A DNA stretch of 64,000 bases, taken from assembly GCA_029237695.1 (NCBI GenBank), contig JAQRGA010000299.1:109068-173067 (forward strand). The letters are read 5' to 3'. The DNA comes from Conchocele bisecta (lineage: Eukaryota; Mollusca; Bivalvia; Lucinida; Thyasiridae). A program made the position numbers and the translations under genes. Below the pieces are notes generated by a model that searched no databases, had not been told where the DNA came from, and saw only the letters and a program-made list of their open reading frames with translations. Below, one piece after another: positions 20,936-34,600 of this stretch; positions within the stretch are counted from its first letter, which is position 1; each line of letters opens with the position of its first letter.

Positions 20936-22600
20936 GTAAACTAGATGTATTTGCGGAACGCCTCTAAACCAGACAACACTGTGCGGAACCTCTCTAGACC
21001 GAACACCAATGCAAGCTAGGTATATGTGCGCAACCTCTCTAGACGGGACACTACTGAAAGCTAGGTATGTGTGCGGAACCTCTCTAGACGGGACACCACT
21101 TCAAGCTAGGTATGTGTGCGGAACCTCTCTAGACGGGACACTACAGCAAGATAGGTATGTGTGCGGAACCTCTCTAGACGGGACACTACTGCAAGCTAGG
21201 TATGTGTGCGGAACCTCTCTAGACGGGACACTACTGCAAAATAGGTATGTGTACGGAACCTCTCTAGACGGGATACTACTGCAAGCTAGGTATGTGTGCG
21301 GAACCTCTCTAGACGGGACACTACTGCAAAATAGGTATGTGTGCGGAACCTCTATAGACGGGATACTACTGCAAGCTAGGTATGTGTGCGGAACCTCTCT
21401 AGACGGGACACTACTGCAAGCTAGGTATGTGTGCGGAACCTCTCTAGACGAGACACCGCTGCAAGATAGGTATGTGTGCGGAACCTCTCTAGACGGGACA
21501 CCACTGCAAGCTAGGTATGTGCGGAACCTCTCTAGACAGGACACCACTGCAAGCTAGGTATGTGTGGGGAACCTCTCTAGACGGGACACCACTGCAAGAT
21601 AGGTATGTGTGGGGAAACTCCCTAGGCGGGACACCACTGCAAGCTATGTATGTGTGGTGAACCTCTCTAGACGGGACACTACTGCAAGCTAGGTATGTGT
21701 GCGGAACCTCTCTAGACGGGACACCACTGCAAGCTAGGTATGTGTGGTGAACCTGTCTAGACCGGACACCACTGCAAGCTAGGTATGTGTGGTGAACCTC
21801 TCTAGACGGGACACTACTGCTAGCTAGGTATGTGTGCGGAACCTCTCTAGACGGGACACCACTGCAAGATAGGTATGTGTGCGGAACCTCTCTAGACGGG
21901 ACACCACTGCAATCTAGGTATGTGTGGGGAACCTCTCTAGACGGGACACCACTGCGAGCTGGTATGTGTGGTGAACCTCTCTAGACCGGACACCACTGCA
22001 AGCTAGGTATGTGTGGTGAACCTCTCTAGACGGGACACTACTGCTAGCTAGGTATGTGTGCGGAACCTCTCTAGACGGGACACCACTGCAAGATAGGTAT
22101 GTGTGCGGAACCTCTCTAGACGGGACACCACTGCAAGCTAGGTATGTGTGGGGAACCTCTCTAGACGGGACACCACTGCAAGCTAGGTATGTGTGGTGAA
22201 CCTCTCTAGACCGGACACCACTGCAAGCTAGGTATGTGTGGTGAACCTCTCTAGACCGGACACTGTGCAAGCTAGGTATGTGTGCGGAACCTCTCTAGAC
22301 GGGACATCACTGATAGCCAGGTATGTGTGGTTAACCTATCTAGACGGGACACTACTTCAAGCTAGGTATATGTGCGGAACGTCTCTAGACGGGACACCAC
22401 TGCTAGCTAGGTATGTGTGCGGAACCTCTCTAGACGGGACACCACTGCTAGCTAGGTATGTGTGCGGAACCTCTCTAGACGGGACACTACTGCTAGCTAG
22501 GTACGTGTGCGGAACCTCTCTAGACGGGACACTACTGCAAGCTAGGTATATGTGGGAACCTCTCTAGACGGGACACCACTGCTAGCTAGGTATGTGTGCG

Positions 22601-25600
22601 GAACCTCTAGACGGGACACCACTGCAAGCTAGGTATGTGTGGTGAACCTCTCTAGACCGGACACCACTGCAAGCTAGGTATGTGTGGTGAACCTCTCTAG
22701 ACGGGACACTGTGCAAGCTAGGTATGTGTGCGGAACCTCTCTAGACGGGACACCACTGATAGCTAGGTATGTGTGGTGAACCTATCTAGACGGGACACTA
22801 CTGCAAGCTAGGTATATGTGCGGAACCTTTCTGACGGGACACCTCTGCAAGCTAGGTATATGTGCGGAACCTCTCTAGACGGGACACCACTGCTAGCTAG
22901 GTATGTGTGCGGAACCTCTCCAGACGGGACACTACTGCTAGCTAGGTATGTGTGGTGAACCTCTCTAGACGGGACACTGTGCAAACTAGGTATGTGTGCG
23001 GAACCTCTCTAGACTGGACACCACTGCTAGCTAGCTATGTGTGGTGAACCTCTCTAGACGAGACACTACTGCTAGCTAGGTACGTGTGCGGAACCTCTCT
23101 AGACGGGACACTACTGCAAGCTAGGTATGTGTGGGAACCTGTCTACACCGGACACCACTGCAAGCTAGGTATGTGTGGTGAACCTCTCTAGACGGGACAC
23201 CACTGCTAGCTAGGTATGTGTGGGGAACCTCTCTAGACGGGACACCACTGCAAGACAGGTATGTGTGCGGAACCTCTCTAGACGGGACACCACTGCAAGC
23301 TAGGTATGTGTGGGGAACCTCTCTAGACGGGACACCACTTCAAGCTAGGTATGTGTGCGGAACCTCTCTAGACGGGACACTACTGCAAGATAGGTATGTG
23401 TGCGGAACCTCTCTAGACGGGACACCACTGCTAGCTAGGTATGTTTGCGGAACCTCTAGACGGGACACCACTGCAAGCTAGGTATGTGTGGTGAACCTCT
23501 CTAGACCGGACACCACTGCAAGCTAGGTATGTGTGGTGAACCTCTCTAGACGGGACACTGTGCAAGCTAGGTATGTGTGCGGAACCTCTCTAGACGGGAC
23601 ACCACTGATAGCTAGGTATGTGTGGTGAACCTATCTAGACGGGACACTACTGCAAGCTAGGTATATGTGCGGAACCTCTCTAGACGGGACACTACTGCAA
23701 GCTAGGTATATGTGCGGAACCTCTCTAGACGGGACACCTCTGCAAGCTAGGTATATGTGCGGAACCTCTCTAGACGGGACACCACTGCTAGCTAGGTATG
23801 TGTGCGGAACCTCTCTAGACGGGACACTACTGCTAGCTAGGTATGTGTGGTGAACCTCTCTAGACGGGACACTGCAAACTAGGTATGTGTGCGGAACCTC
23901 TCAAGACGGGACACCACTGCAAGCTAGGTATTTGTGGTGAACCTCTCTAGACGGGACACTACTGCTAGCTAGGTATGTGTGCGGAACCTCTCTAGACGGG
24001 ACACCACTGCAAGATAGGTATGTGTGCGGAACCTCTCTAGACGGGACACCACTGCAAGCTAGGTATGTGTGGGAACCTCTCTAGACGGGACACCACTGCG
24101 AGCGGTTTGTGTGGTGAACCTCTCTAGACCGGACACCACTGCAAGCTAGGTATGTGTGGTGAACCTCTCTAGACGGGACACTACTGCTAGCTAGGTATGT
24201 GTGCGGAACCTCTCTAGACGGGACACCACTGCAAGATAGGTATGTGTGCGGAACCTCTCTAGACGGGACACCACTGCAAGCTAGGTATGTGTGGGGAACC
24301 TTTCTAGACGGGACACCACTGCGAGCTGGTATGTGTGGTGAACCACTCTAGACCGGACACCACTGCAAGCTAGGTATGTGTGGTGAACCTCTCTAGACCG
24401 GACACTGTGCAAGCTAGGTATGTGTGCGGAACCTCTCTAGACGGGACACCACTGATAGCCAGGTATGTGTGGTGAACCTATCTAGACGGGACACTACTGC
24501 AAGCTAGGTATATGTGCGGAACGTCTCTAGACGGGACACCACTGCAAGCTAGGTATATGTGCGGAACCTCTCTAGACGGGACACCACTGCTAGCTAGGTA
24601 TGTGTGCGGAACCTCTCTAGACGGGACACTACTGCTAGCTAGGTATGTCTGCGGAACCTCTCTAGACGGGACACCACTGCTAGCTAGGTATGTGTGGTGA
24701 ACCTGTCTACACCGGACACCACTGCAAGCTAGGTATGTGTGGTGAACCTCTCTAGACGGGACACCACTGCTAGCTAGGTATGTGTGGGGAAACTCTCTAG
24801 ACGGGACACCACTGCAAGATAGGTATGTGTGCGGAACCTCTCTAGACGGGACACCACTGCAAGCTAGGTATGTTTGCGGAACCTCTCTAGAAGGGACACT
24901 ACTGCAAGCTAGGTATGTGTGCGGAACCTCTCTAGACGGGACACTACTGCAAGCTAAGTATGTGTGCGGAACCTCTCAAGACGGGACACTACTGCAAGCT
25001 AGGTATGTGTGGGGAACCTCTCTAGACGGGTCACCATTGCAAGCTAGGTATGTGTGCGGAACATCTCTAGACGGGACACTACTGCAAGCTAGGTATGTTT
25101 GCGGAACCTCTCTCGACCGGACACCACTGCTAGCTAGGTATATCTGCGGAACCTGTCTAGACGGGACACCACTGCTAGCTAGGAATATCTGCGGAACCTC
25201 TCTAGATGGGACACCACTGCTAGTTAGGTATGTGTGCGGAACCACTAGACGGGACACCACTGCAATCTAGGTATGTGTGCGGAACCTATCTAGACGGGAC
25301 ACTACTGCAAGCTAGGTATGTGTGCGGAACCTCTCTAGACGGGACACCACTGCAAGCTAGGTATGTTTGCGGAACCTCTCTAGAAGGGACACTACTGCAA
25401 GCTAGGTATGTGTGCGGAACCTCTCTAGACCGGACACCACTGCTAGCTAGGTATATCTGCGGAACCTCTCTAGACGGGACACCACTGCTAGCTAGGTATG
25501 TGTGGTGAACCTGTCTACACCGGACACCACTGCAAGCTAGGTATGTGTGGTGAACCTCTCTAGACGGGACACCACTGCTAGCTAGGTATGTGTGGGGAAC

Positions 25601-28600
25601 CTCTCTAGACGGGACACCACTGCAAGATAGGTATTTGTGCGGAACCTCTCTAGACGGGACACCACTGCAAGCTAGGTATGTGTGGTGAACCTCTCTAGAC
25701 CGGACACCACTGCAAGCTAGGTATGTGTGGTGAACCTCTATAGACGGGACACTACTGCTAGCTAGGTATGTGTGCGGAACCTCTCTAGACGGGACACCAC
25801 TGCAAGATAGGTATGTGTGGTGAACCTCTCTAGACGGGACACCACTGCTAGCTAGGTATGTGTGGGGAACCTCTCTAGACGGGATCACCACTGCAAGATA
25901 GGTATGTGCGGAACCTCTCTAGACGGGACACCACTGCAAGCCAGGTATGTGTGGGGAACCTATCTAGACGGGACACCACTGTAAGATAGGTATGTGTGCG
26001 GAACCTCTCTAGACGGGACACCACTGCAAGCTAGGTATGTGTGGGGAACCTCTCTAGACGGGACACCACTTCAAGCTAGGTATGTGTGCGGAACCTCTCT
26101 AGACGGGACACTACTGCAAGCTAGGTATGTGTGCGGAACCTCTCTAGACGGGACACCACTGCAAGCTAGGTATGTGCGGAACCTCTCTAGACGGGACACT
26201 ACTGCAAGCTAGGTATGTGTGCGGAACCTCTCTAGACCGGACACCACTGCTAGCTAGGTATATCTGCGGAATCTCTCTAGACGGGACACCACTGCTAGCT
26301 AGGTATATGTGGTGAACCCGTCTACACCGGACACCACTGCAAGCTAGGTATGTGTGGTGAACCTCTTTAGACGGGACACCTCTGCTAGCTAGGTATGTGT
26401 GGGGAACCTCTCTAGACAGGACACCACTGCAAGCTAGGTATGTGTGCGGAACCTCTCTAGACGGGACACCACTGCTAGCTAGGTATGTGTGCGGAACCTC
26501 TAGACGGGACACCACTGCAAGCTAGGTATGTGTGGTGAACCTCTCTAGACCGGACACCACTGCAAGCTAGGTATGTGTGGTGAACCTCTCTAGACGGGAC
26601 ACTGTGCAAGCTAGGTATGTGTGCGGAACCTCTCTAGACGGGACACCACTGATAGCTAGGTATGTGTGGTGAACCTATCTAGACGGGACACTACTGCAAG
26701 CTAGGTATATGTGCGGAACCTCTCTAGACGGGACACCTCTGCAAGCTAGGTATATGTGCGGAACCTCTCTAGACAGGACACCACTGCTAGCTAGGTATGT
26801 GTGCGGAACCTCTCTAGACGGACACTACTGCTAGCTAGGTAGTGTGGTGAACCTCCCTAGACGGGACACTGTGCAAACTAGGTATGTGTGCGGAACCTCT
26901 CTAGACTGGACACCACTGCTAGCTAGGTATGTGTGGTGAACCTCTCTAGACGGGACACTACTGCTAGCTAGGTACGTGTGCGGAACCTCTCTAGACGGGA
27001 CACTACTGCAAGCTAGGTATGTGTGGGAACCTCTCTAGACGGGACACCACTGCAAGCTAGGTATGTGTCGGAACCTATCTAGACTGGGACACTACTGCAA
27101 GCTAGGTATGTGTGCGGAACCTCTCTAGACGGGACACCACTGCAAGCTAGGTATGTTTGCGGAACCTCTCTAGAAGGGACACTACTGCAAGCTAGGTATG
27201 TGTGCGGAACCTCTCTAGACGGGACACTACTGCAAGCTAGGTATGTGTCGGAACCTCTCAAGACGGGACACTACTGCAAGCTAGGTATGTGTGGGGAACC
27301 TCTCTAGACGGGTCACCATTGCAAGCTAGGTATGTGTGCAGAACATCTCTAGACGGGACACTACTGCAAGCTAGGTATGTTTGCGGAACCTCTCTCGACC
27401 GGACACCACTGCTAGCTAGGTATATCTGCGGAACCTCTCTAGACGGGACACCACTGCTAGCTAGGTATATCTGCGGAACCTCTCTAGATGGGACACCACT
27501 GCTAGTTAGATATGTGTGCGGAACCTCTAGACGGGACACCACTGCAATCTAGGTATGTGTGCGGAACCTATCTAGACGGGACACTACTGCAAGCTAGGTA
27601 TGTGTGCGGAACCTCTCTAGACGGGACACCACTGCAAGCTAGGTATGTTTGCGGAACCTCTCTAGAAGGGACACTACTGCAAGCTAGGTATGTGTGCGGA
27701 ACCTCTCTAGACGGGACACTACTGCAAGCTAGGTATGTGGGCGGAACCTCTCTAGACCGGACACCACTGCTAGCTAGGTATATCTGCGGAACCTCTCTAG
27801 ACGGGACACCACTGCTAGCTAGGTATGTGTGGTGAACCTGTGTACACCGGACACCACTGCAAGCTAGGTATGTGTGGTGAACCTCTCTAGACGGGACACC
27901 ACTGCTAGCTAGGTATGTGTGGGGAACCTCTCTAGACGGGACACCACTGCAAGATAGGTATTTGTGCGGAACCTCTCTAGACGGGACACTACTGCAAGCT
28001 AGGTATGTGTGCGGAACCTCTCTAGACGGGACACCACTGCAAGCTAGGTATGTGTGCGGAACCTCTCTAGACGGGACACTACTGCAAGCTAGGTATGTGT
28101 GCGGAACCTCTCTAGACCGGACACCACTGCTAGCTAGGTATATCTGCGGAATCTCTCTAGACGGGACACCACTGCTAGCTAGGTATATGTGGTGAACCCG
28201 TCTACACCGGACACCACTGCAAGCTAGGTATGTGTGGTGAACTTCTTTAGAACGGGACCTCTGCTAGCTAGGTATGTGTGGGGAACCTCTCTAGACGGGA
28301 CACCACTGCAAGCTAGGTATGTGTGCGGAACCTCTCTAGACGGGACACCACTGCTAGCTAGGTATGTGTGCGGAACCTCTAGACGGGACACCACTGCAAG
28401 CTAGGTATGTGTTGTGAACCTCTCTAGACCGGACACCACTGCAAGCTAGGTATGTGTGGTGAACCTCTCTAGACGGGACACTGTGCAAGCTAGGTATGTG
28501 TGCGGAACCTCTCTAGACGGGACACCACTGATAGCTAGGTATGTGTGGTGAACCTATCTAGACGGGACACTACTGCAAGCTAGGTATATGTGCGGAACCT

Positions 28601-31600
28601 CTCTAGACGGGACACCTCTGCAAGCTAGGTATATGTGCGGAACCTCTCTAGACAGGACACCACTGCTAGCTAGGTATGTGTGCGGAACCTCTCTAGACGG
28701 GACACTACTGCTAGCTAGGTATGTGTGGTGAACCTCCCTAGACGGGACACTGTGCAAACTAGGTATGTGTGCGGAACCTCTCTAGACTGGACACCACTGC
28801 TAGCTAGGTATGTGTGGTGAACCTCTCTAGACGGGACACTACTGCTAGCTAGGTACGTGTGCGGAACCTCTCTAGACGGGACACTACTGCAAGCTAGGTA
28901 TGTGTGGGAACCTCTCTAGACGGGACACCACTGCAAGTTAGGTATGTGTGCGGAACCTATCTAGACGGGACACTACTGCAAGCTAGGATTGTGTGCGGAA
29001 CCTCTCTAGACGGGACACCACTGCAAGCTAGGTATGTTTGCGGAACCTCTCTAGAAGGGACACTACTGCAAGCTAGGTATGTGTGCGGAACCTCTCTAGA
29101 CGGGACACTACTGCAAGCTAAGTATGTGTGCGGAACCTCTCAAGACGGGACACTACTGCAAGCTAGGTATGTGTGGGGAACCTCTCTAGACGGGTCACCA
29201 TTGCAAGCTAGGTATGTGTGCGGAACATCTCTAGACGGGACACTACTGCAAGCTAGGTATGTTTGCGGAACCTCTCTCGACCGGACGCCACTGCTAGCTA
29301 GGTATATCTGCGGAACCTCTCTAGACGGTACACCACTGCTAGCTAGGTATATCTGCGGAACCTCTCTAGATGGGACACCACTGCTAGTTAGGTATGTGTG
29401 AGGAACCTCTAGACGGGACACCACTGCAATCTAGGTATGTGTGCGGAACCTATCTAGACGGGACACTACTGCAAGCTAGGTATGTGTGCGGAACCTCTCT
29501 AGACGGGACACCACTGCAAGCTAGGTATGTGTGGGGAACCTCTCTAGACGGGACACCCACCAACTCAAGCTAGGTATGTGCGGAACCTCTCTAGACGGGA
29601 CACTACTGCAAGCTAGGTATGTGTGCGGAACCTCTCTAGACGGGACACCACTGCAAGCTAGGTATGTGTGCGGAACCTCTCTAGACGGGACACTACTGCA
29701 AGCTAGGTATGTGTGCGGAACCTCTCTAGACCGGACACCACTGCTAGCTAGGTATATCTGCGGAACTCTCTAGACGGGACACCACTGCTAGCTAGGTATA
29801 TGTGGTGAACCCGTCTACACCGGACACCACTGCAAGCTAGGTATGTGTGGTGAACCTCTTTAGACGGGACACCTCTGCTAGCTAGGTATGTGTGGGGAAC
29901 CTCTCTAGACAGGACACCACTGCAAGCTAGGTATGTGTGCGGAACCTCTCTAGACGGGACACCACTGCTAGCTAGGTATGTGTGCGGAACCTCTAGACGG
30001 GACACCACTGCAAGCTAGGTATGTGTGGTGAACCTCTCTAGACCGGACACCACTGCAAGCTAGGTATGTGGTGAACCTCTCTAGACGGGACACTGTGCAA
30101 GCTAGGTATGTGTGCGGAACCTCTCTAGACGGGACACCACTGATAGCTAGGTATGTGTGGTGAACCTATCTAGACGGGACACTACTGCAAGCTAGGTATA
30201 TGTGCGGAACCTCTCAGACGGACACCTCTGCAAGCTAGGTATAGTGCGGAACCTCTCTAGACAGGACACCACTGCTAGCTAGGTATGTGTGCGGAACCTC
30301 TCTAGACGGGACACTACTGCTAGCTAGGTATGTGTGGTGAACCTCCCTAGACGGGACACTGTGCAAACTAGGTATGTGTGCGGAACCTCTCTAGACTGGA
30401 CACCACTGCTAGCTAGGTATGTGTGGTGAACCTCTCTAGACGGGACACTACTGCTAGCTAGGTACGTGTGCGGAACCTCTCTAGACGGGACACTACTGCA
30501 AGCTAGGTATGTGTGGGAACCTCTCTAGACGGGACACCACTGCAAGCTAGGTATGTGTGCGGAACCTATCTAGACGGGACACTACTGCAAGCTAGGATTG
30601 TGTGCGGAACCTCTCTAGACGGGACACCACTGCAAGCTAGTATGTTTGCGGAACCTCTCTAGGGAAGGGGACACTACTGCAAGCTAGGTATGTGTGCGGA
30701 ACCTCTCTAGACGGGACACTACTGCAAGCTAAGTATGTGTGCGGAACCTCTCTAGACGGGACACTACTGCAAGCTAGGTATGTGTGGGAACCTCTCTAGA
30801 CGGGTCACCATTGCAAGCTAGGTATGTGTGCAGAACATCTCTAGACGGGACACTACTGCAAGCTAGGTATGTTTGCGGAACCTCTCTCGACCGGACACCA
30901 CTGCTAGCTAGGTATATCTGCGGAACCTCTAGACGGGACACCACTGCTAGCTAGGTATATCTGCGGAACCTCTCTAGATGGGACACCACTGCTAGTTAGA
31001 TATGTGTGCGGAACCTCTAGACGGGACACCACTGCAATCTAGGTATGTGTGCGGAACCTATCTAGAAGGGACACTACTGCAAGCTAGGTATGTGTGCGGA
31101 ACCTCTCTAGACGGGACACCACTGCAAGCTAGGTATGTTTGCGGAACCTCTCTAGAAGGGACACTAACGCAAGCTAGGTATGTGTCGGAACCTCTCTAGA
31201 CGGGACACTACTGCAAGCTAGTAGTGGGCGGAACCTCTCTAGACCGGACACCACTGCTAGCTAGGTATATCTGCGGAACCTCTCTAGACGGGACACCACT
31301 GCTAGCTAGGTATGTGTGGTGAACCTGTGTACACCGGACACCACTGCAAGCTAGTATGTGTGGTGAACCTCTCTAGACGGGACACCACTGCTAGCTAGGT
31401 AGAGTGTGGGGAACCTCTCTAGACGGGACACCACTGCAAGATAGTATTTGTGCGGAACCTCTCTAGACGGGACACTACTGCAAGCTAGGTATGTGTGCGG
31501 AACCTCTCTAGACGGGACACCACTGCAAGCTAGGTATGTGTGCGGAACCTCTCTAGACGGGACACTACTGCAAGCTAGGTATGTGTGCGGAACCTCTCTA

Positions 31601-34600
31601 GACCGGACACCACTGCTAGCTAGGTATATCTGCGGAATCTCTCTAGACACACCACTGCTAGCTAGGTATATGTGGTAACCCGTCTACACCGGACACCACT
31701 GCAAGCTAGGTATGTGTGGTGAACTTCTTTAGAACGGGACACCTCGCTAGCTAGTATGTGTGGGGGAACCTCTCTAGACAGGACACCACTGCAAGCTAGG
31801 TATGTGTGCGGAACCTCTCTAGACGGGACACCACTGCTAGCTAGGTATGTGTGCGGAACCTCTAGACGGGACACCACTGCAAGCTAGGTATGTTTTGTGA
31901 ACCTCTCTAGACCGGACACCACTGCAAGCTAGGTATGTGTGGGTGAACCTCTCTAGACGGGACACTGTGCAAGCTAGGTATGTGTGCGGAACCTCTCTAG
32001 ACGGGACACCACTGATAGCTAGGTATGTGTGGTGAACCTATCTAGACGGGACACTACTGCAAGCTAGGTATATGTGCGGAACCTCCTCTAGACGGGACAC
32101 TCTGCAAGCTAGGTATATGTGCGGAACCTCTCTAGACGGGACACCACTGCTAGCTAGGTATGTGTGCGGAACCTCTCTAGACGGGACACTACTGCTAGCT
32201 AGGTATGTGTGGGTGAACCTCCCTAGACGGGACACTGTGCAAACTAGGTATGTGTGCGGAACCTCTCTAGACTGGACACCACTGCTAGCTAGGTAGTGTG
32301 GTGAACCTCTCAGACGGGACACTACTGCTAGCTAGGTACGTGTGCGGAACCTCTCTAGACGGACACTACTGCAAGCTAGGTATGTGTGGGAACCTCTCTA
32401 GACGGGACACCACTGCAAGTTAGGTATGTGTGCGGAACCTACTAGACGGGACACTACTGCAAGCTAGGATGTGTGCGGAACCTCTCTAGACGGGACACCA
32501 CTGCAAGCTAGGTATGTGTGCGGAACCTCTCTAGAAGGGACACTACTGCAAGCTAGGTATGTGTGCGGAACCTCTCTAGACGGGACACTACTGCAAGCTA
32601 GGTATGTGTGCGGAACCTCTCAAGACGGGACACTACTGCAAGCTAGGTATGTGTGGGGAACCTCTCTAGACGGGTCACCATTGCAAGCTAGGTATGTGTG
32701 CGGAACATCTCTAGACGGGACACTACTGCAAGCTAGGTATGTTTTGCGGAACCTCTCTCGACCGGACGCCACTGCTAGCTAGGTATATCTGCGGAACCTC
32801 TCTAGACGGTACACCACTGCTAGCTAGGTATATCTGCGGAACCTCTCTAGATGGGACACCACTGCTAGTTAGGTATGTGTGAGGAACCTCTAGACGGGGA
32901 CACCACTGCAATCTAGGTATGTGTGCGGAACCTATCTAGACGGACACTACTGCAAGCTATGTATGTGTGCGGAACCTCTCTAGACGGACACCACTGCAAG
33001 CTAAGTATGTTTGCGGAACCTCTCTAGAAGGGACACTACTGCAAGCTAGGTATGTGTGCGGAACCTCTCTAGACGGACACTACTGCAAGCTAGGTATGTG
33101 GGCGGAACCTCTCCAGACCGGACACCACTGCTAGCTAGTATCTGCGGAACCTCTCTAGACGGAGACACCACTGCTAGCTAGGTATGTGTGGTGAACCTGT
33201 CTACACCGGACACCACTGCAAGCTAGGTATGTGTGGTGAACCTCTCTAGACGGGACACCACTGATAGCTAGGTATGTGTGGGGAACCTCTCTAGACGGGA
33301 CACCACTGCAAGATAGGTATTTGTGCGGAAACCTCTCAGACGGGACACCACTGCAAGCTAGGTATGTGTGGGGAACCTCTCTAGACGGTACACCACTTCA
33401 AGCTAGGTATGTGTGCGGAACCTCTATAGACGGGACACTACTGCAAGCTAGGTATGTTTGCGGAACCTCTCTAGACCGGACACCACTGCTAGCTAGGTTA
33501 TAATCTGCGGAACCTCTCTAGACGGGACACCACTGCTAGCTAGGTATGTGTGGTGAACCCGTCTACACCGGACACCACTGCAAGCTAGGTATGTGTGGTG
33601 AACCTCTCTAGACGGGACACCACTGCTAGCTAGGTATGTGTGGGGAACCTCTCTAGACGGGACACCACTGCAAGCTAGGTATGTGTGCGGAACATTTCTA
33701 GACGGGACACCACTGCTAGCTAGGTGTGTGTGCGGAACCTCTAGATGGGACACCACTGCAAGCTAGGTATGTGTGGTGAACCTCTCTAGACCGGACACCA
33801 CTGCAAGCTAGGTATGTGTGGTGAACCTCTCTAGACGGGACACTGTGCAAACTAGGTATGTGTGCGGAACTTCTCTAGACTGGACACCACTGCTAGCTAG
33901 GTATGTGTGGTGAACCTCTCTAGACGGGACACTGCTGCTAGCTAGGTACGTGTGCGGAACCTCTCTAGACGAGACACCACTGCAAGTTAGGTATGTGTGC
34001 GGAACCTATCTAGACGGGACACTACTACAAGCCAGGATTGTGTGCGGAATCTCTCTAGACGGGACACCACTGCAAGCTAGGTATGTTTGCGGAACCTCTC
34101 TAGAAGGGACACTACTGCAAGCTAGGTATGTGTGCGGAACCTCTCTAGACGGGACACTACTGCAAGCTAAGTATGTGTGCGGAACCTCTCAAGACGGACA
34201 CTACTGCAAGCTAGTAGTGTGGGGAACCTCTCTAGACGGTCACCATTGCAAGCTAGGTATGTGTGCGGAACCTCTCTAGACGGGACACTACTGCAAGCTA
34301 AGTATGTGTGCGGAACATCTCTAGATGGGACACTACTGCAAGCTAGGTATGTGCGGAACATCTCAGATGGGACACTACTGCAAGCTAGGTATGTGTGCGG
34401 AAACCTCTCTCGACCGGACACCACTGCTAGCTAGGTATATCTGCTGGACCTCTCTAGACGGGACACCACTGCTAGCTAGGTATATCTGCGGAACCTCTCT
34501 AGACCGGACACCACTGCTAGTTAGGTATGTGTGCGGAACCTCTAGACGGGACACCACTGCAAGCTAGGTATGTGTGCGGAACCTCTCTAGACGGGACACC